Assembly (NCBI GenBank): GCA_005408345.1
Contig: SEMN01000100.1
Location: forward strand, 1,181,501-1,245,500
Direction of reading: 5' to 3'
Length of the DNA: 64,000 nt
From: Macquaria australasica
Lineage: Eukaryota; Chordata; Actinopteri; Centrarchiformes; Percichthyidae
How positions within the stretch are numbered: the first letter of the stretch is position 1; each line of letters begins with the position of its first letter. Positions 1 to 13,500 of this stretch are shown here, piece by piece. Under the pieces are notes generated by a model. That model made no database searches. It worked only from the letters and a program-made list of their open reading frames with translations, and was not told where the DNA came from. A program made the translations under genes and the position numbers.

Positions 1-1340
1 TTATATATTCTTGCATTTTATATTGAAATTCACTGTTGTAGATGCACTGATTGATATACTGTGAGACTTGTTTACGATCAGGTGCCAACATTAACTATCA
101 CGCCAAACAGTATATTTGTTGTTTGCAAAGTGGGAGAATAAGGCTGCTAAAAACATATATGTAAATCACAGTTCACATTCGAATAGATCAGTGCTGAAGC
201 GGGTTTATATGTCGCTGTGTGTGTGTGTGTGTGTGTGGTGGGACCGTACAGAATCTGCACGTGTTTGGAAAAATATGTGCTGCTTTTATCATATTTTCTG
301 CATTTGATCAAAGGTGAGTCTCATGTTGTGCCCTTCTTTTCAATATCAGTCCACAACACAGCCAATGTCTTTATAAAATTCATGATCACATAAACTACTT
401 CTCTAACAAAACTTTTTTCCAGTTTTGTTGGTTTGAAAAATCTTAACTTTTTTTCGACTTTATAAAAACGCCTCACACTGCCTATGAAGAAGCCAGACAC
501 AGCATGATTTCACGGCGGCCGCTTTCTGTCTGCTTGCAACTGCTCCCAATTCTCTTTAAACTCAAAAGGTACCGGCGGTTAAAAGTGAAATAGTGAGAAC
601 ACAGCCAAAGGTGATTTATACAAGGGATGATGAAACACGGTGCTGATGAAATTTTTTTTTTTTCCAGCTTTATTCGGTTGATAGTACAGTATAGAGTGGT
701 GATATAATTGTGGTTTTGCTCAAAGCCTTTTTTAAAGAAATGATGATCAGCCAAAGTGTTTTTCACTTGGCTTGAAATTTTTCCAGTTGAACCAAAGTTG
801 GATCTTCTAACACATTGCCGTAATTTATTGTATTCTTGAGAAAATTAGCAGAAATATTGCTACCACTTATAACTTGTCGGGAGAACTATGATTCTTTTTC
901 ATATAAACAGCACTGACTCTTTTACCCTGCAGGCTGTGACTCATCATACAGTATATAGTTCAGGTAATAATGGAGGTAAACTTTGAAGCCAAACATTAAA
1001 ATGGATGGACTTCCTCTATCTCCTCCCCCCGTGTTTTGAAAGGCATTGCAGGCTGAGTCCTCAATATTGCAATATCCCGTTATGACTGGTAAGCCCCATG
1101 GAGGTCTGCAGTGCTGGCTCAAGCTGCTGCCTCTTTGGTCCAGTGATCAAAGCAGTGAAGCATGAGTACTTTTGGCCTCCTACCAATGAAATACTGCCCA
1201 CTGGAGGAGGATGTGACGACGTCTTGTGGGTGGAAGTTTGCTCACAAGCAGCTCTCACTTTACTCAACTCTCTCATACGGGATCTTCAAAAACTCTTCAG
1301 ATATTGATGTAAAATTCATGTGTGTGTGTGCGTTTTGTAG
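1..1340 (+). other. galnt8: Intron upstream of first visible galnt8 exon
   Basis: No reading frame here resembles the missing upstream part of a GALNT protein, so this is read as the 3' part of an intron. It holds a short (TG)n tract near 216-237 and otherwise unremarkable AT-rich sequence. It ends in TTTTGTAG directly before the exon at 1341. The exons for the N-terminal anchor, the stem and the start of the catalytic domain must lie to the left of the window. Confidence 0.7.
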
Positions 1341-1524
1341 ATGACCTAAAGGAGAAGCTGCAGGATTTTGTGTCTGAGACCAACAGCCAACGTCCAGGAT
1401 TCATTAAGATGGTGCGGCATGCCAAGCAGGAGGGTCTGATCCGGTCCAGAGTAAGCGGGTGGAGGGCTGCCACTGCCCCAGTTGTTGCCCTGTTTGATGC
1501 CCACGTCGAGTTCAATGTTGGCTG
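1341..1524 (+). CDS. galnt8: galnt8 exon A: catalytic domain with DxH motif
   Basis: 184 nt, preceded by TTTTGTAG and followed by the donor GTGAGT at 1525. It starts in phase 1, with the first base of an Asp codon in the previous exon, and ends after two bases of a Trp codon. It encodes a segment from DLKEKLQDFV through RSRVSGWRAA to FDAHVEFNVGW. The D and H of DAH are the expected metal-coordinating pair of GT-A fold GalNAc-transferases. Confidence 0.95.
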
Positions 1525-4500
1525 GTGAGTCACTCACAACGGGCGCGTCATGAGGTTAGCACAGCTCAACACAAGAGCTGGATCTTGAGTCATATCACTC
1601 TGTGTGGGTTTACAGAAAATTATTTCATTCTAAAACAAAGACTGCGGGTTGGCTCATTTTCCAGTGACTGTATTCTGTGTCTGTGAAAAAACCATTCATG
1701 TGATGTACACAAGATCAAAACAATCCCTAATCTGCCAGGGTCCTCATACTCCACCGGATAACTCTGCACTCTGTCCCAAATCTGTCATGACAATCTGCAC
1801 AACTTCCAAACTTTTAATACCTTTGAGCCGATGTGGTTTTAAATCCTCATTGTACGAATGTCTAACTTTAAATGTGTAAACTGTATCTGCTTTCTTGATC
1901 CAGACATGAGCTTATTAAAGCCATAGTTTGACAAAAGCTAGATAAGAAGATTGATACCACTCTCATATCTGTCCATTAAATATAAGGCTACAGCATGCAG
2001 CCAGTTAGCTTAGCTTAGCATAAAGACAGGGGGAACAGGGGGAAACAGCTTGTCTGGCTCTAAATGAAGGTAGCAAAATTCACACTTTATTTTATTGCAG
2101 TTTAAACAAACAACATACAGTATAATGTATTAATTAGTGAACTTAAGGGGTGCTGTTAGGTGGAGTTTATTACCTTTGGACAGAGCCAGGCTAGCTGTTT
2201 CCCCCTGTTTCCAGTCTTTATGCTAAGCTAAGCTAATAGTGTCCTGGCTGTAGCTCAATATTTATTGTACAGACATGTGAGTGGTATCAATCTTCTCATC
2301 TAACGCTCAACAAGAAGGCAAATCAGCGTATTTTCCAATATGTAGAACTATTTCTTTAAATCTTTTTTATTACAGTCTTTTAAATTAATTCCCTAGTGGC
2401 AAAATGTATTATTTGTATTCCATGTATTTAGAAAGGGAGCATAAATAACTTTGATCTCTTTTGCCATATGTTCAACAGTAAGGGGTACACATGCGCATTA
2501 AATTTGCAAACTAATAAACGCATTTTATCTCTATTCCATTAACTTATCAGATGGGAAATGATGCTTTGTCAGACTAATAAATTGGATTGAATAGATCTTG
2601 AAATCGTGAAATTGGTTTTTTAAAAGTGCCCTCTTACATGACAGGCATGATCACAAAGGTAAGGGAGAAAGCCTGTCAAAACAAACACTCAGTAAAAATG
2701 ACTTTCTCTTTCCATATTTGAAGGGCTGAACCCGTTCTGCAGAGAATTAAAGAAGACAGAACCCGCATAATCTCCCCATCATTTGATAACATCAAGTACG
2801 ACACGTTTGAGATTGAAGAGTACCCGCTGTCTGCCCAGGGCTTTGACTGGGAGCTGTGGTGTCGCTACCTCAACCCACCCAAGTCCTGGTGGCACAAGGG
2901 CAACAAGAGCGCACCAATCCAGTAAGTGAATGCAACGATGTATTGATAGCCTGAATCAAATAATGTTATATGATTAGTATGATGTTTTTTTATCTGAAAT
3001 TAAGTAAACAGATGTCAACCATACTAAAAGGCTAATTCATGCAGCATTAATGAACAAATTATATGTTGTGCAAGGTCAGATTTCTCTTCTTGTCCCTGCT
3101 GTCACTATAGCAACTGTGCCAAGCTAACATTACCTGTGCAGAAGACAGAAACAGACAAACGAAACTGATCTTCATCATCTTTAATCCCCCCCGGAGCCCG
3201 GCCCTGATTGGCTGCTTTGTGGTGGATAGGCTGTACTTTGAGGAGATTGGTTTGCTGGATGAGGGGATGGAGGTGTACGGGGGAGAAAATGTGGAGCTGG
3301 GCATCAGGGTGAGTAATAATGTCTCCCCCTGTGGCCATGGGCCATTGTTCATCCAGGTAATGTGTGGAAAATTAACTATGATAATGACACTTAATGGCTG
3401 TTGGGAACAAGGTCACCAAGGGCCTATGGTCTTCTTTTTATGTAAAATACTAAACTCATTGAAGAAGTGTCATTTGGCTGCAAGTGATGTGGTCTGTGCG
3501 TTTAAAAATAGTGTAGAGGTGGAGTGGCAGTTAGTAAAGAGATGAGAAGTGGAGCTTTGGCCAATGTACGATATCCAGCTACACAGACAATACTTGTTAC
3601 TAGGATCAATTCATTGTTGCTTTTGGCCTCTTCATGGGATTTGTTGACAAATATAGAATATCACCAACCTGTTCCTTTTAAACACACTGAAACAGGGTAA
3701 CTTATGTAATGCCAATGCTTACATGCATTGACAGGAACAAGTGAACACAGTGGAGGATCATTTAGCGTACCCAGTGTACCCAGAACACACTGTGACATGC
3801 TCTCTCTTGTGTAGTTTTAGCTAGAATAAATAATCACTGCTAATTAATTCTGAAGTGAATGATCACCTTCATCCCTTGGTGATCCCACCGAAGCACGCGT
3901 GAGAGATGTGGGTCTCAAAGTCATTGTTGCTGCCAGCAGTGATGTGTGAAGGGAATGCCGACATTGTTCAGAGCAGATAGACGCACTGTGTCTGGTAGTT
4001 ATGTTGCAGTCTTCTCACTGTGCTATACTTAATTTGTACACCATCACCAGCTCTGACTTGGATGAAAATCATTTTGGTGTGCGTTCAGTTCAGCAGTACC
4101 ACAAGCAGATGGGCTAGAGAAAGAACAGCCCTCCATAGGGATAGCTAATGATAGCACACATCTACTGTACAAAGTCATTAATGCAGCTATCAGCCTGTTC
4201 AATAACAGCAAGAAGCAGGGGACAACTCCTGCTCAGCTTCACTCTGACTACGTTGCACTGTGAGAAGGAAATGGAGACAAGCTTGTGACAGGACGCCGAA
4301 TGTGGAAATATCCATCCTCGCTAATGACAGAGATGCAATCATCAGTAAAGAAGGGAGATTAGTCCCATAAGTCATTTTCCTCCAGAAATTACATGCTTTT
4401 GGAATTCCTGGGCCTGATAATAGCCCCACTGATTGCTTTATAGCTGGACACATTGATGATTTTATCACATATTATAAACCAGGGCCCAAGCCCCATGTAT

Positions 4501-7500
4501 AAACAGTTTGATGAATCATTTTGGTTCATTGCTCTGTATCTTAATTTTGAGTTCAGTCTTACAGTCCATGTTGTTTACTTGCTGGGTTATGTTGGACTGA
4601 AGGAACTCACCCTTGCCTGGAGGTAGTTTAGAGTTCAGTAATGCTTTTAAAACAGAGGGTGACACAGTGAGCTGAGAGCTACAAGACCAGAGGACCCTGG
4701 CTTGGCCCCAGATTAGCGGTCCCATAGAGCCCCAGTAGGGTTTGTCTGTCTGTCTGCCTGTCTGCAGCATATTGGTCATGCCTCTAGACCACCTGCCAGC
4801 ACACGGACTGGCTGCTGACGGATCCCCAGAGACACACTCAAACCAGGCCAACAGCTACAGGCTTTGGCTGAGGCTTGAAAGGGATGTCCTGGGTAGTGTG
4901 AAGGCGAAATGAACCGCTGCTCTCTGTTCACAAGTAGAAGCTGTATATTTCTGCATAATGACACAAATGTTTAATTTATTTTATGTGCCTGTGTCATTAA
5001 AAAATCCTTATGTGTGACTGTAGTGCTGTGTGTGTTGTTGCGCTAAATTGTGAAAAGGGCGTTATAAATGTGAATTAAGCAGACTTTTACTTTGAAGTTT
5101 ACACCCAGCACATCCAGTGGTATTTTTCCTGTTTTTCCTATTCTTCATAAAGTGTTGTTGCTATATATTTTTCTACTTTCTACTACTGTATTAACCTCCA
5201 GCTTGGGGAGGTTTGACAAAAAAATTTGCTAATGCTTTTTTCCTCCAAAGCTGTCATAACTACTTTCAAACTAGTGATTTGAGACTGAAAAACTTCCACA
5301 TTTACATCTGTCTGAAGAGCCGTCAACCCAAATATCCGTGGTTTCGCTGACAGTGATTCTGCCACCACAACTGGCGGCAGCGCAATGAGCACAATACATA
5401 AATCAACTGGCGGATTTATCTATAGAGGAGAGCGTTTTAGCTGGAAGTTGGCGACTGTATGTGTTGCGCTTGGCTTTTACTGTTTTTAGTCCTGAGCATT
5501 TATCCAAAAGAGACACTGTGAATGCAGGGAAGTTATGATGATGCCATCTGTGGCAATAAATTGCTGAAAGATAAACCTGGGAAGCGTAGTCCTGGTCCAC
5601 TATAAAACAATGCAGAGTTAGACCCACTACACAACTGTGGCCTGTCACAGCTGTCTTACAGTGCTGGATGTCTGTTTGAGCTTCAAGTCACAACGTGTTG
5701 ATTTGTTTTTGTTTTTTTTAAACTGAGATGGATGTGCAGCAAACCTAAGATATATATATATATATATATTTTTTTTTTTTAAAGATTTGTTTTGGTGATC
5801 CTTCAACCCAGACCTGTACGGTAGAACACACAGCAAATTGGACAGGACCCTGAAACAGAATTATAATACAAATGATTTCCCAAAACACCTGTGAATACTG
5901 GGTATTGCGCCAGTGATGCCAGCCTAGAACAATGCATCACAAAAAGACCAAAGCAGACATCATCACTCTCAACCAGTGCCAGGAAGGTTGTGTTGAGAAA
6001 TGAGGATCATTGAGGGCTATGAAAAACAATTATGAGGTGGGCTTTGTGCACAGTATTTATGGAAGTGACAATAAAACACCATTACTGTCATAATAATGAT
6101 TTACACATTACATTTCACCCAAATATTCAGCATGCAATTTGTATTCAATATAAACAAACGTGTAGTATTATCTTTATGAGCGTTTTAAATAGCAATGTGC
6201 AAGGTGGAGATAACACATAGAATAAATAAAACTCTGAGAAACCAGGTCCTCACAGTGACTCATTATTCAGCTATAATATTTTAAAATATATTTTATTGTC
6301 ATCGATCAGAGTTTGGCAGCTTGCACAATGTGATCAACTACCAATTAAAACACAATTCATCCACGCTTTAAAAGTTCTGAATAAGTTATATCTGCTGCAC
6401 TTTTTTAATTTGATAGAAAGGGTTATATTTATGTATGAGGTAGGTATATACGGACGGTTGAAGGCATCAATACAAAACATATATTTTTGTTGGCTCAGAT
6501 TCAACCTATAAAATATATCACAGCAGTTAAATATCTAAATATGCTAAATCTATCCATGTAACCTTTTTAAAATGGGTTCACTTAACTTTAGCCTCAACAT
6601 TTCATGAATTTTTTGTCTTAATTACAGAATCTTGTTTATAATAACTTTATTTGTAAAGCGCATTTCAGGTAAAAGAAACTAAAAGAGAAGACATGACCAC
6701 ATTCACTCAGCATTAACATTAACCGTGAATAAATGTACATGAACAGGAAAGCTGCATTAAAATGTGTCTGTTATTCACTTTCTACATTGCTGTTTTGACT
6801 TTCACCATCATTTGAAAGGTACAAAAGACCGTGTAATCACACAGGATGAATACCAAAAGTTGCACCATCATGACTCTGTAAATGTAGAACAGCAATGATT
6901 GAGTTTCATGACCCCTGAGCTGCTGAAAATCCATTGAACCCCACTGCGTAATCTCAAACCAACAGGACAATCAATGGGAAAGTCTTTTGTCTGTCAGAGG
7001 TAATGTGAATAGTAATGTAGTCCCATAAGAAATACCACAGCTTCACGCAATATAAAATCTGCATAGTTGACTAGTAATGCTATCTGTGCCATAATTAAAT
7101 CCTTAAAGTGACAATGGTATACAGTTGGTATGGTTTAAACACCAGTCAACTCCCATACTCTGATGAGCTTCATTACTCTGGCTCATTTGTTGTAGAATTG
7201 ATTTTAAAATTATTTTGTTACATCCCGTTATGTGTCTGTTTCCTGTTTTATTTTGAAGGACTGTTCTTTGTTCATGGTTATGATTTACTTCCTGTCTTTG
7301 TTCCATTCCCACCAGTTTTGATTAGGGTCACCTGTTTCTTTACTCACCTGCCTCTGATTCCCTCGTTTAGTTGTTCCCTATTTATACCGGCCCCTTTCCT
7401 TTGTTCTGTGTTGGTTCGTTCTGTGTCATGTATCTCGTGTTTCCCTGCGTGTGGGTTCCTGAGTTTTTGTAAGTTTATTTTGTATTTAATAAATCTTTGA

Positions 7501-10500
7501 ACTTCTTCAGCCTCCCCGCCTGTCTGCACTTGGGTCCTCTCCCTGCTGCCTAGATGGCAACCCTTAACATATTTTAATTACACTGCAGGGCATTACATGG
7601 CAGAGCTCCAGAGTACATCGCTGAACTTATAACTAAACTTTTAAAGTGCCCTTCATTTGATCTAAATTACATTTGTACCTGTCCTTTCTTTGTTTGTACT
7701 GCTTTTTTAAAGCACATTGTTAAACTTTGTTTTCTGAAAAGTGCTAAACAGCTAAACAAAGTTTATTGTTATTACTGTATTGCAGCTACATAATGATCAT
7801 AGTTAACTATAGTATCACTATAATTCCACATTACTACAGACAAAACAGGACATTTCTGACGTGTTACTATACAGACTAAAATATATCTATAGATTATATA
7901 ATATATACAAATATACTACATCAAATGGGCACTATGGTTTATTTTAAGTATACTAAGATTCTCTATACTAGCTCATTTTCTTATGGCTTCTTTAATTAAA
8001 TATAAAACCAGGCAAAATTACACCCTGTAGTCACAAAATGCTTCTTGAGTTGATTGATTTATTGAAAAAACAGAAGGAGGAATGTGGGAATAATTTCACC
8101 AATGTGAAGAAAAGTTGAGACCGGCTGGACAAGGACTATGCTTCCCAGGTTTAACAACAAGCCTCGTCCAGGAAAGGGAGAGCAGAGAGGGGTTGTGGTT
8201 TCCTTTACAGTCTTGTTGCCATGACGCAGGAGTAATATATACATGTAGGATGACTTTGGGAGGATGAACACAGTCAGGCTACAGTGGCTGAGTTGTGGCA
8301 GCAGAGTTTTTCAAGACACCCTCTGGATGGGAGATAGCACAGAGTGAATACTAAAGCTTGAACATGGATCCCCATGGAGAGGGTGGATCAGATTTGACAG
8401 ATCTGGTAGATGCCGGGCCTGCTGGATCAGGTTTTGGTGGCAGGATGGGCTTCGTGCAGTAGTAACCACTATTTTATGCTTCTTCCTGAGCTGTTATTCA
8501 TGGTTTCATTCTTGCCTGCATAAGCTTACATTGACTGTACTGTGTATTGTGATATGAAAATGGATATGCCTTGATTTACATATTCATCACCTCAAATAAA
8601 CATCAAGGCCACATACTCTATAAAACTCACACAGCTCCGGGGGTAACTAGAATATTTAAGTTCAAGTATGAAAATTTAGCTCTAGCTTCTTTGTTATCAC
8701 AAACAAAAGTGTTTTCATAAAAATGCTTTATGAGCTATATATTGAAAAATATCTCATGGCCGTATGTATAAAGTGCTAATAAAGGATATTGTGCAGGTAG
8801 AGAACTTGCTTGATGATTGTGTGAAGGTGTTATTCTGCGTGCAGGGATTTGTGTGTAATATTCCAACACGTTTGAATGTTTATCTTGTCTCAGATTCACA
8901 CTTTTTTGAGCTGATGATAACAATTGTGAGGAGGAAGGAAACCGTTAAGATTACAGAGTAAATCAAGTCCCTAGTCAAAAACATATTTTTGTTCTCGGTG
9001 GGTTCAGTTTCACGTCGACACAGCAAAACTGTGCTCGTCAGAGTTCAGACTGCAGGCTTTGTTTTTTTGTAATAAGTGCCTCTCAAGTGGTTGCAACTGG
9101 TGGGATTTGCCCAGTACAGACGTGCCAAGATATACTTGTCATTAAGACTGTGAAATTAAATTCTTTATAGTGTTGCTTCTGGAGGTAGAATCAGTCTACA
9201 GTAAGAATAAAACAACACTCTTTTGTGGAGTTGTAGGCTAGATTCAGACTAGTGGATATAAATCTACAATATCAGATCTTTAAATTAACATCTCAGAGAA
9301 TTTATTGCTCATTTAATAGATATTGTTTTAAATTCATCAATCCCAGCTTGGGAAATTCCAAAGAATGTTTGATTTTATTTGCTTTACATTAACAAAGGCT
9401 TTATACTTAAATGTGGATTACAGCTACTTAACACATTGTTGTTTGCCGTTGACTATATAAAGCAATCCAGCAAGAATCAGATTTGTAAAGATATGATGTA
9501 AAAATAAGAAAGAAGACAACAAGAATGAGGCTAGTTAGGCTAACATCCACCCTGGATAATTAGATAACACAAACAACCAATCAAGAAACTCATCAGCATC
9601 TCTAGCCTTCTAGAAAACTCCATGTTTTTAGTTAGACGGGATGTGATGGTAAGTGGCACATTAATAATGCAAGACTATAACTCTTCACATAGCTGTCTGC
9701 ATGAATTACTGCAGTCCTGTCTCCTACAAATTACATTTATATGCATTTATTCTTCATTAGCGATTTATGTTCAAGGGCAATGTTCAGAGCCAACTGAGGG
9801 TCAGCGAAAAATAAAAATGGTGGATGGGTATGTGAAACGTTTACCCTCAACACTGGCAGCCTGGCTTTATTTCCCACGTCAATTTAACAATCAGCATTTG
9901 GATTTTTAGGATTTAATAATAATAGTATTTATTTAATCGGGGAAAACCAATTAAAGGTAAAGCTCTCATTCACAATGGAAATGCATAATCAAAACAAGTT
10001 ATACCATAGAAAAAATATAAAATGATATAAAAACATAAATACAACACAATAACACAAGACAGAAATACAAAGAAAAAGACAGTAAAACAAGTGTCATATT
10101 AAGAAAAACAGGAGCATTCATTGTATAAAACATTGTTCAACAGAAGTTTAAACTGGTCTATTAAGGGATTCTTGAAGCTTATTCCACTTATGAGCAGCAT
10201 AATAGGTGAATGCAGTTTTTCCCAATCCTGTATTCATAAATGGGATATCCAAGATAATGCATTCTTGTGAACAGGTATGGTATCCCATATTTCTAAGTCT
10301 CATGGTAGCTTATTAAGGATGGCTTTGTAAATTAAAAAAAAAAGACAGTGTTGTTCCCTTCGAGTGGTAAGTGATGGCCACCTTACCTTCTCATAGAGGA
10401 TACAATGATTGGTTCTAAAACTGTCACCTGTAATAAAGAGACCTGTGACACACAGCATCAAGGGGCTGGAGGGTATTGGCAGCAGCGTGCATGTAAATTA

Positions 10501-13500
10501 CAGCTGCATAGTCAAGCACTGATAAAAAAAAAAATGTTGCCTGTACAATCTGCTACCTACTGCTGAATGAGAGGATTTAGAGGACTAGTTAACCAAATTA
10601 CACAAAAACCCCCAACATATTTTCTCGCTTACTCCTAGAGGTATCAAACCATGCTCAATGTTTTGGTTTAATTGGTCTAGGTTTTGACATATCTGTCTCT
10701 GAGACTTCTGCCTCCACCTAAACAAAATAGAGATGAAAGAAATTTGTTTTCGGTGTTCACAGCATTGAAACAATTATATAAAAAAAACTCTACAGTCAGA
10801 TAAACAATGTCATATGGGACCATGATTATCTACACCAAACTTTAGGGCAAACTGACTGATGGTCATGATATTTTCCACTGGACTAATGTAATGTACCTAA
10901 ATTGCTTTATTGTAGGGCTGCAACTTAATATTATTTTCATTATCCATTAATCATATGACTGTTTTCTTGATTAATAAATTACCAAAGCCCAAAGTGGCGG
11001 CTTCAATTTTTTAAATTTTGTCCAACCAACAGTTCTAAAATATTCAGTTAGCTATCATATAAGACAAATAACAGCAGCAAATCTTCAAATTGGAGAAGCT
11101 GGAACCAGTGAATTTTTGGCATTTTTGCTTGAAAAATTACAAAACAATTAATTATCAAAATTGTTGCCAATAAATGTTCTGTCACTCAACTAATCAATGG
11201 ATCAACTTATTGTTTCGGCTCAGGTTTAGGGGTTCAGAGTCTCTACAATCCTTTTCAGATATGCAAATTGCAACACTGCTGGCTTTATCCATCTGATATA
11301 AAGACATTCGTCTCTGGTACATAACTGTTCTGTAGAAAAAGACTTTGCTGATAGGGTTACAATGCTCTCGCAATATTTGGCAGCTGGTGTGGGAGGAAGA
11401 AGGTTCTCAGTTTACGCACACGCTGCATCAGTGAGTGAGTGGATTTTAAAATAAAACGTATTTTTGCAGTTTATCTCCATGTTCTAATTAATGACCATAT
11501 TGAGGACGTGAGTCACACTCGCCTCCGCTTCTCATTAGTCTAATCAAGCCTGTGGTGGACCCCCTAATCATTTTCTCATCAATGTCATCATTTTATAGAT
11601 AGAACATAGAATTCTGTTTTCTATTTTAATGCCTACAGTCCAGCAGTATAGTTAAAAAGAACAGGACGTTAGGTAGTGACTCCTATTTGCTCTCATGCTG
11701 TATGTAAAAGCATTTTCAGTTCAGTTCAGAATCAGCTTTTTTGGCCATTTATGTTGAGGCATACATGGGAAATTGACTGCTGTTTCCAGTGGCTCTTAAT
11801 GTCATGTACTTACAAACAGAGCTAAGAACAAAGTACAAGAAGATGCACAGCCAACGCAAGGACAACGAAGCTAGACAGAAATAAGCATACAAAAACATAT
11901 AAACATATAGCTATTATGTACAGACATGTATTAGGAAGAAAATAGTAAGATATATAAATAGACAACAAATGGACATCAACATACAATATCTACAGGTCAA
12001 AGTACTACTGTAAACTGTGTATACAGGGTTAAAAAAAATGCAAGAGTGCATTTCTGGAATAAATATTTTCAGGGTAATTTACCAAGTCACTTTATATACA
12101 TACAGTAGGTGGTTGTATATATGTATAAGTATATGCATATACATGTCTGTACAGCCTGTTTAGTTTGACAGTAATAGATAAATGTTGATTTGTAAGACAT
12201 ATAATTTGTAACTACAGTGGATGTTTTGTTATTCTCATATCACATGTCATATTTAACTGTTCATGAGAGCGATGTGGAAAGAAACTGTTCTTATGTCTGG
12301 TTGTTCTGGCGTTAGGGGGCGGCTGTGGATCAGGAGGTAGGGCAGGTCATCCACTTATCACAGGATTGGCAGTTCGATCCCCACCTCCTCCTGTCCACAT
12401 GTCGAAGTGTCCTTGGACAGGACACTAAAACCCAAATTGCTCCCGATGGTTGGCCAGCACCCTGCGTGGTAGCTCGCTGCCATCGGTGTGTGAGTGTATG
12501 TGTCCCCATGAATGGGTGAATGAGCAGAAAAAGCCCTTTTTAAGCACTTTGGATAAAAGTGCTATATGAATGTAGCTATTTAGGGAGACTGACGGTCAGA
12601 TGATTATTGTAGTTTTCTTAGACCAACCTAGTCAGATTACAACTTCTATTCAAACATGAGACCAGTATGTAAAACAGGCAGCACATAATGGGAAATTACA
12701 CAAATCAACAAGAGTGCACATCTAGATTTGGCAACAGATGTTTTCAAAGTTAAAAAGTTAAAAACTCTTCCTTCATGTTAGAAATACATCACTTGTGTCA
12801 CTTGTACCCTCCTAATTGTGTGTTTATGGAGGCTGAAGGACAGTGGTGGAGATGTATCGTGTTGATTTAGGATTGTCTAGTTCAGCGTTTCTGTGGAGAG
12901 GATGGGAAATGTACTCCGCTTTTCAGACAGCAGACAATGCGAGCTGATACACATACAGTGGAAACTCTATGCCAATTGTCTGCACTGCTTCAACTCTGTG
13001 CTCTGGGCGGCAAAAGAGGAAGCTCAGCTTTACCTTAAAAGTCAGACTGCTTTGATGTGAAGGGGTTTTATTATCACAAAATACTGAGGAAATGTGGAAT
13101 GAATGCAGTGGGAAATATTAGGGTGTTTTTTTAAAGCCAGTTATGGTTTCTGGGGGGACAGGAGAGGTGGTGCAGGGAGATGAAAGCAGATAGCTTCAGA
13201 TACACAGACGAGTATGAAATGAAAAGAGAATTCCTAAAGCAGCATAGTAAATCACAGGACTATATGGTCGAAAAGTTCCTGAGGTTCTGCTCTTCTTGTC
13301 AGGAGGCTGTAGAAGTATGTGTTTCCTTTGTTGTTCCATTTCTTTTCAAGTTTGACAGTTATCATCGACAAGGTGTCACCACATCAGAAACTAAATCAGG
13401 ATGCTTGTAACATCATTGCTACACATGTTTCATACTAAATTAACAAAGGAGTGTTTTGGTCATATAAGCATAAGCTTTTTAGCCTCAAGTTTACAACCCA

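Noticed and set aside
1098..1307. Possible additional upstream galnt8 exon
   Set aside because: The peptide does not match any part of GALNT proteins, and no consistent donor in the right phase precedes the exon at 1341.
7108..7500. 130-codon plus frame rich in Phe, Cys and Leu
   Set aside because: It lies in a T-rich LTR-like repeat; the composition reflects the T/C-rich DNA, and no domain or signal pattern is recognised.
12371..12380. B-box resembling a tRNA gene
   Set aside because: The surrounding sequence does not fold as a tRNA cloverleaf and continues into a SINE body and tail.
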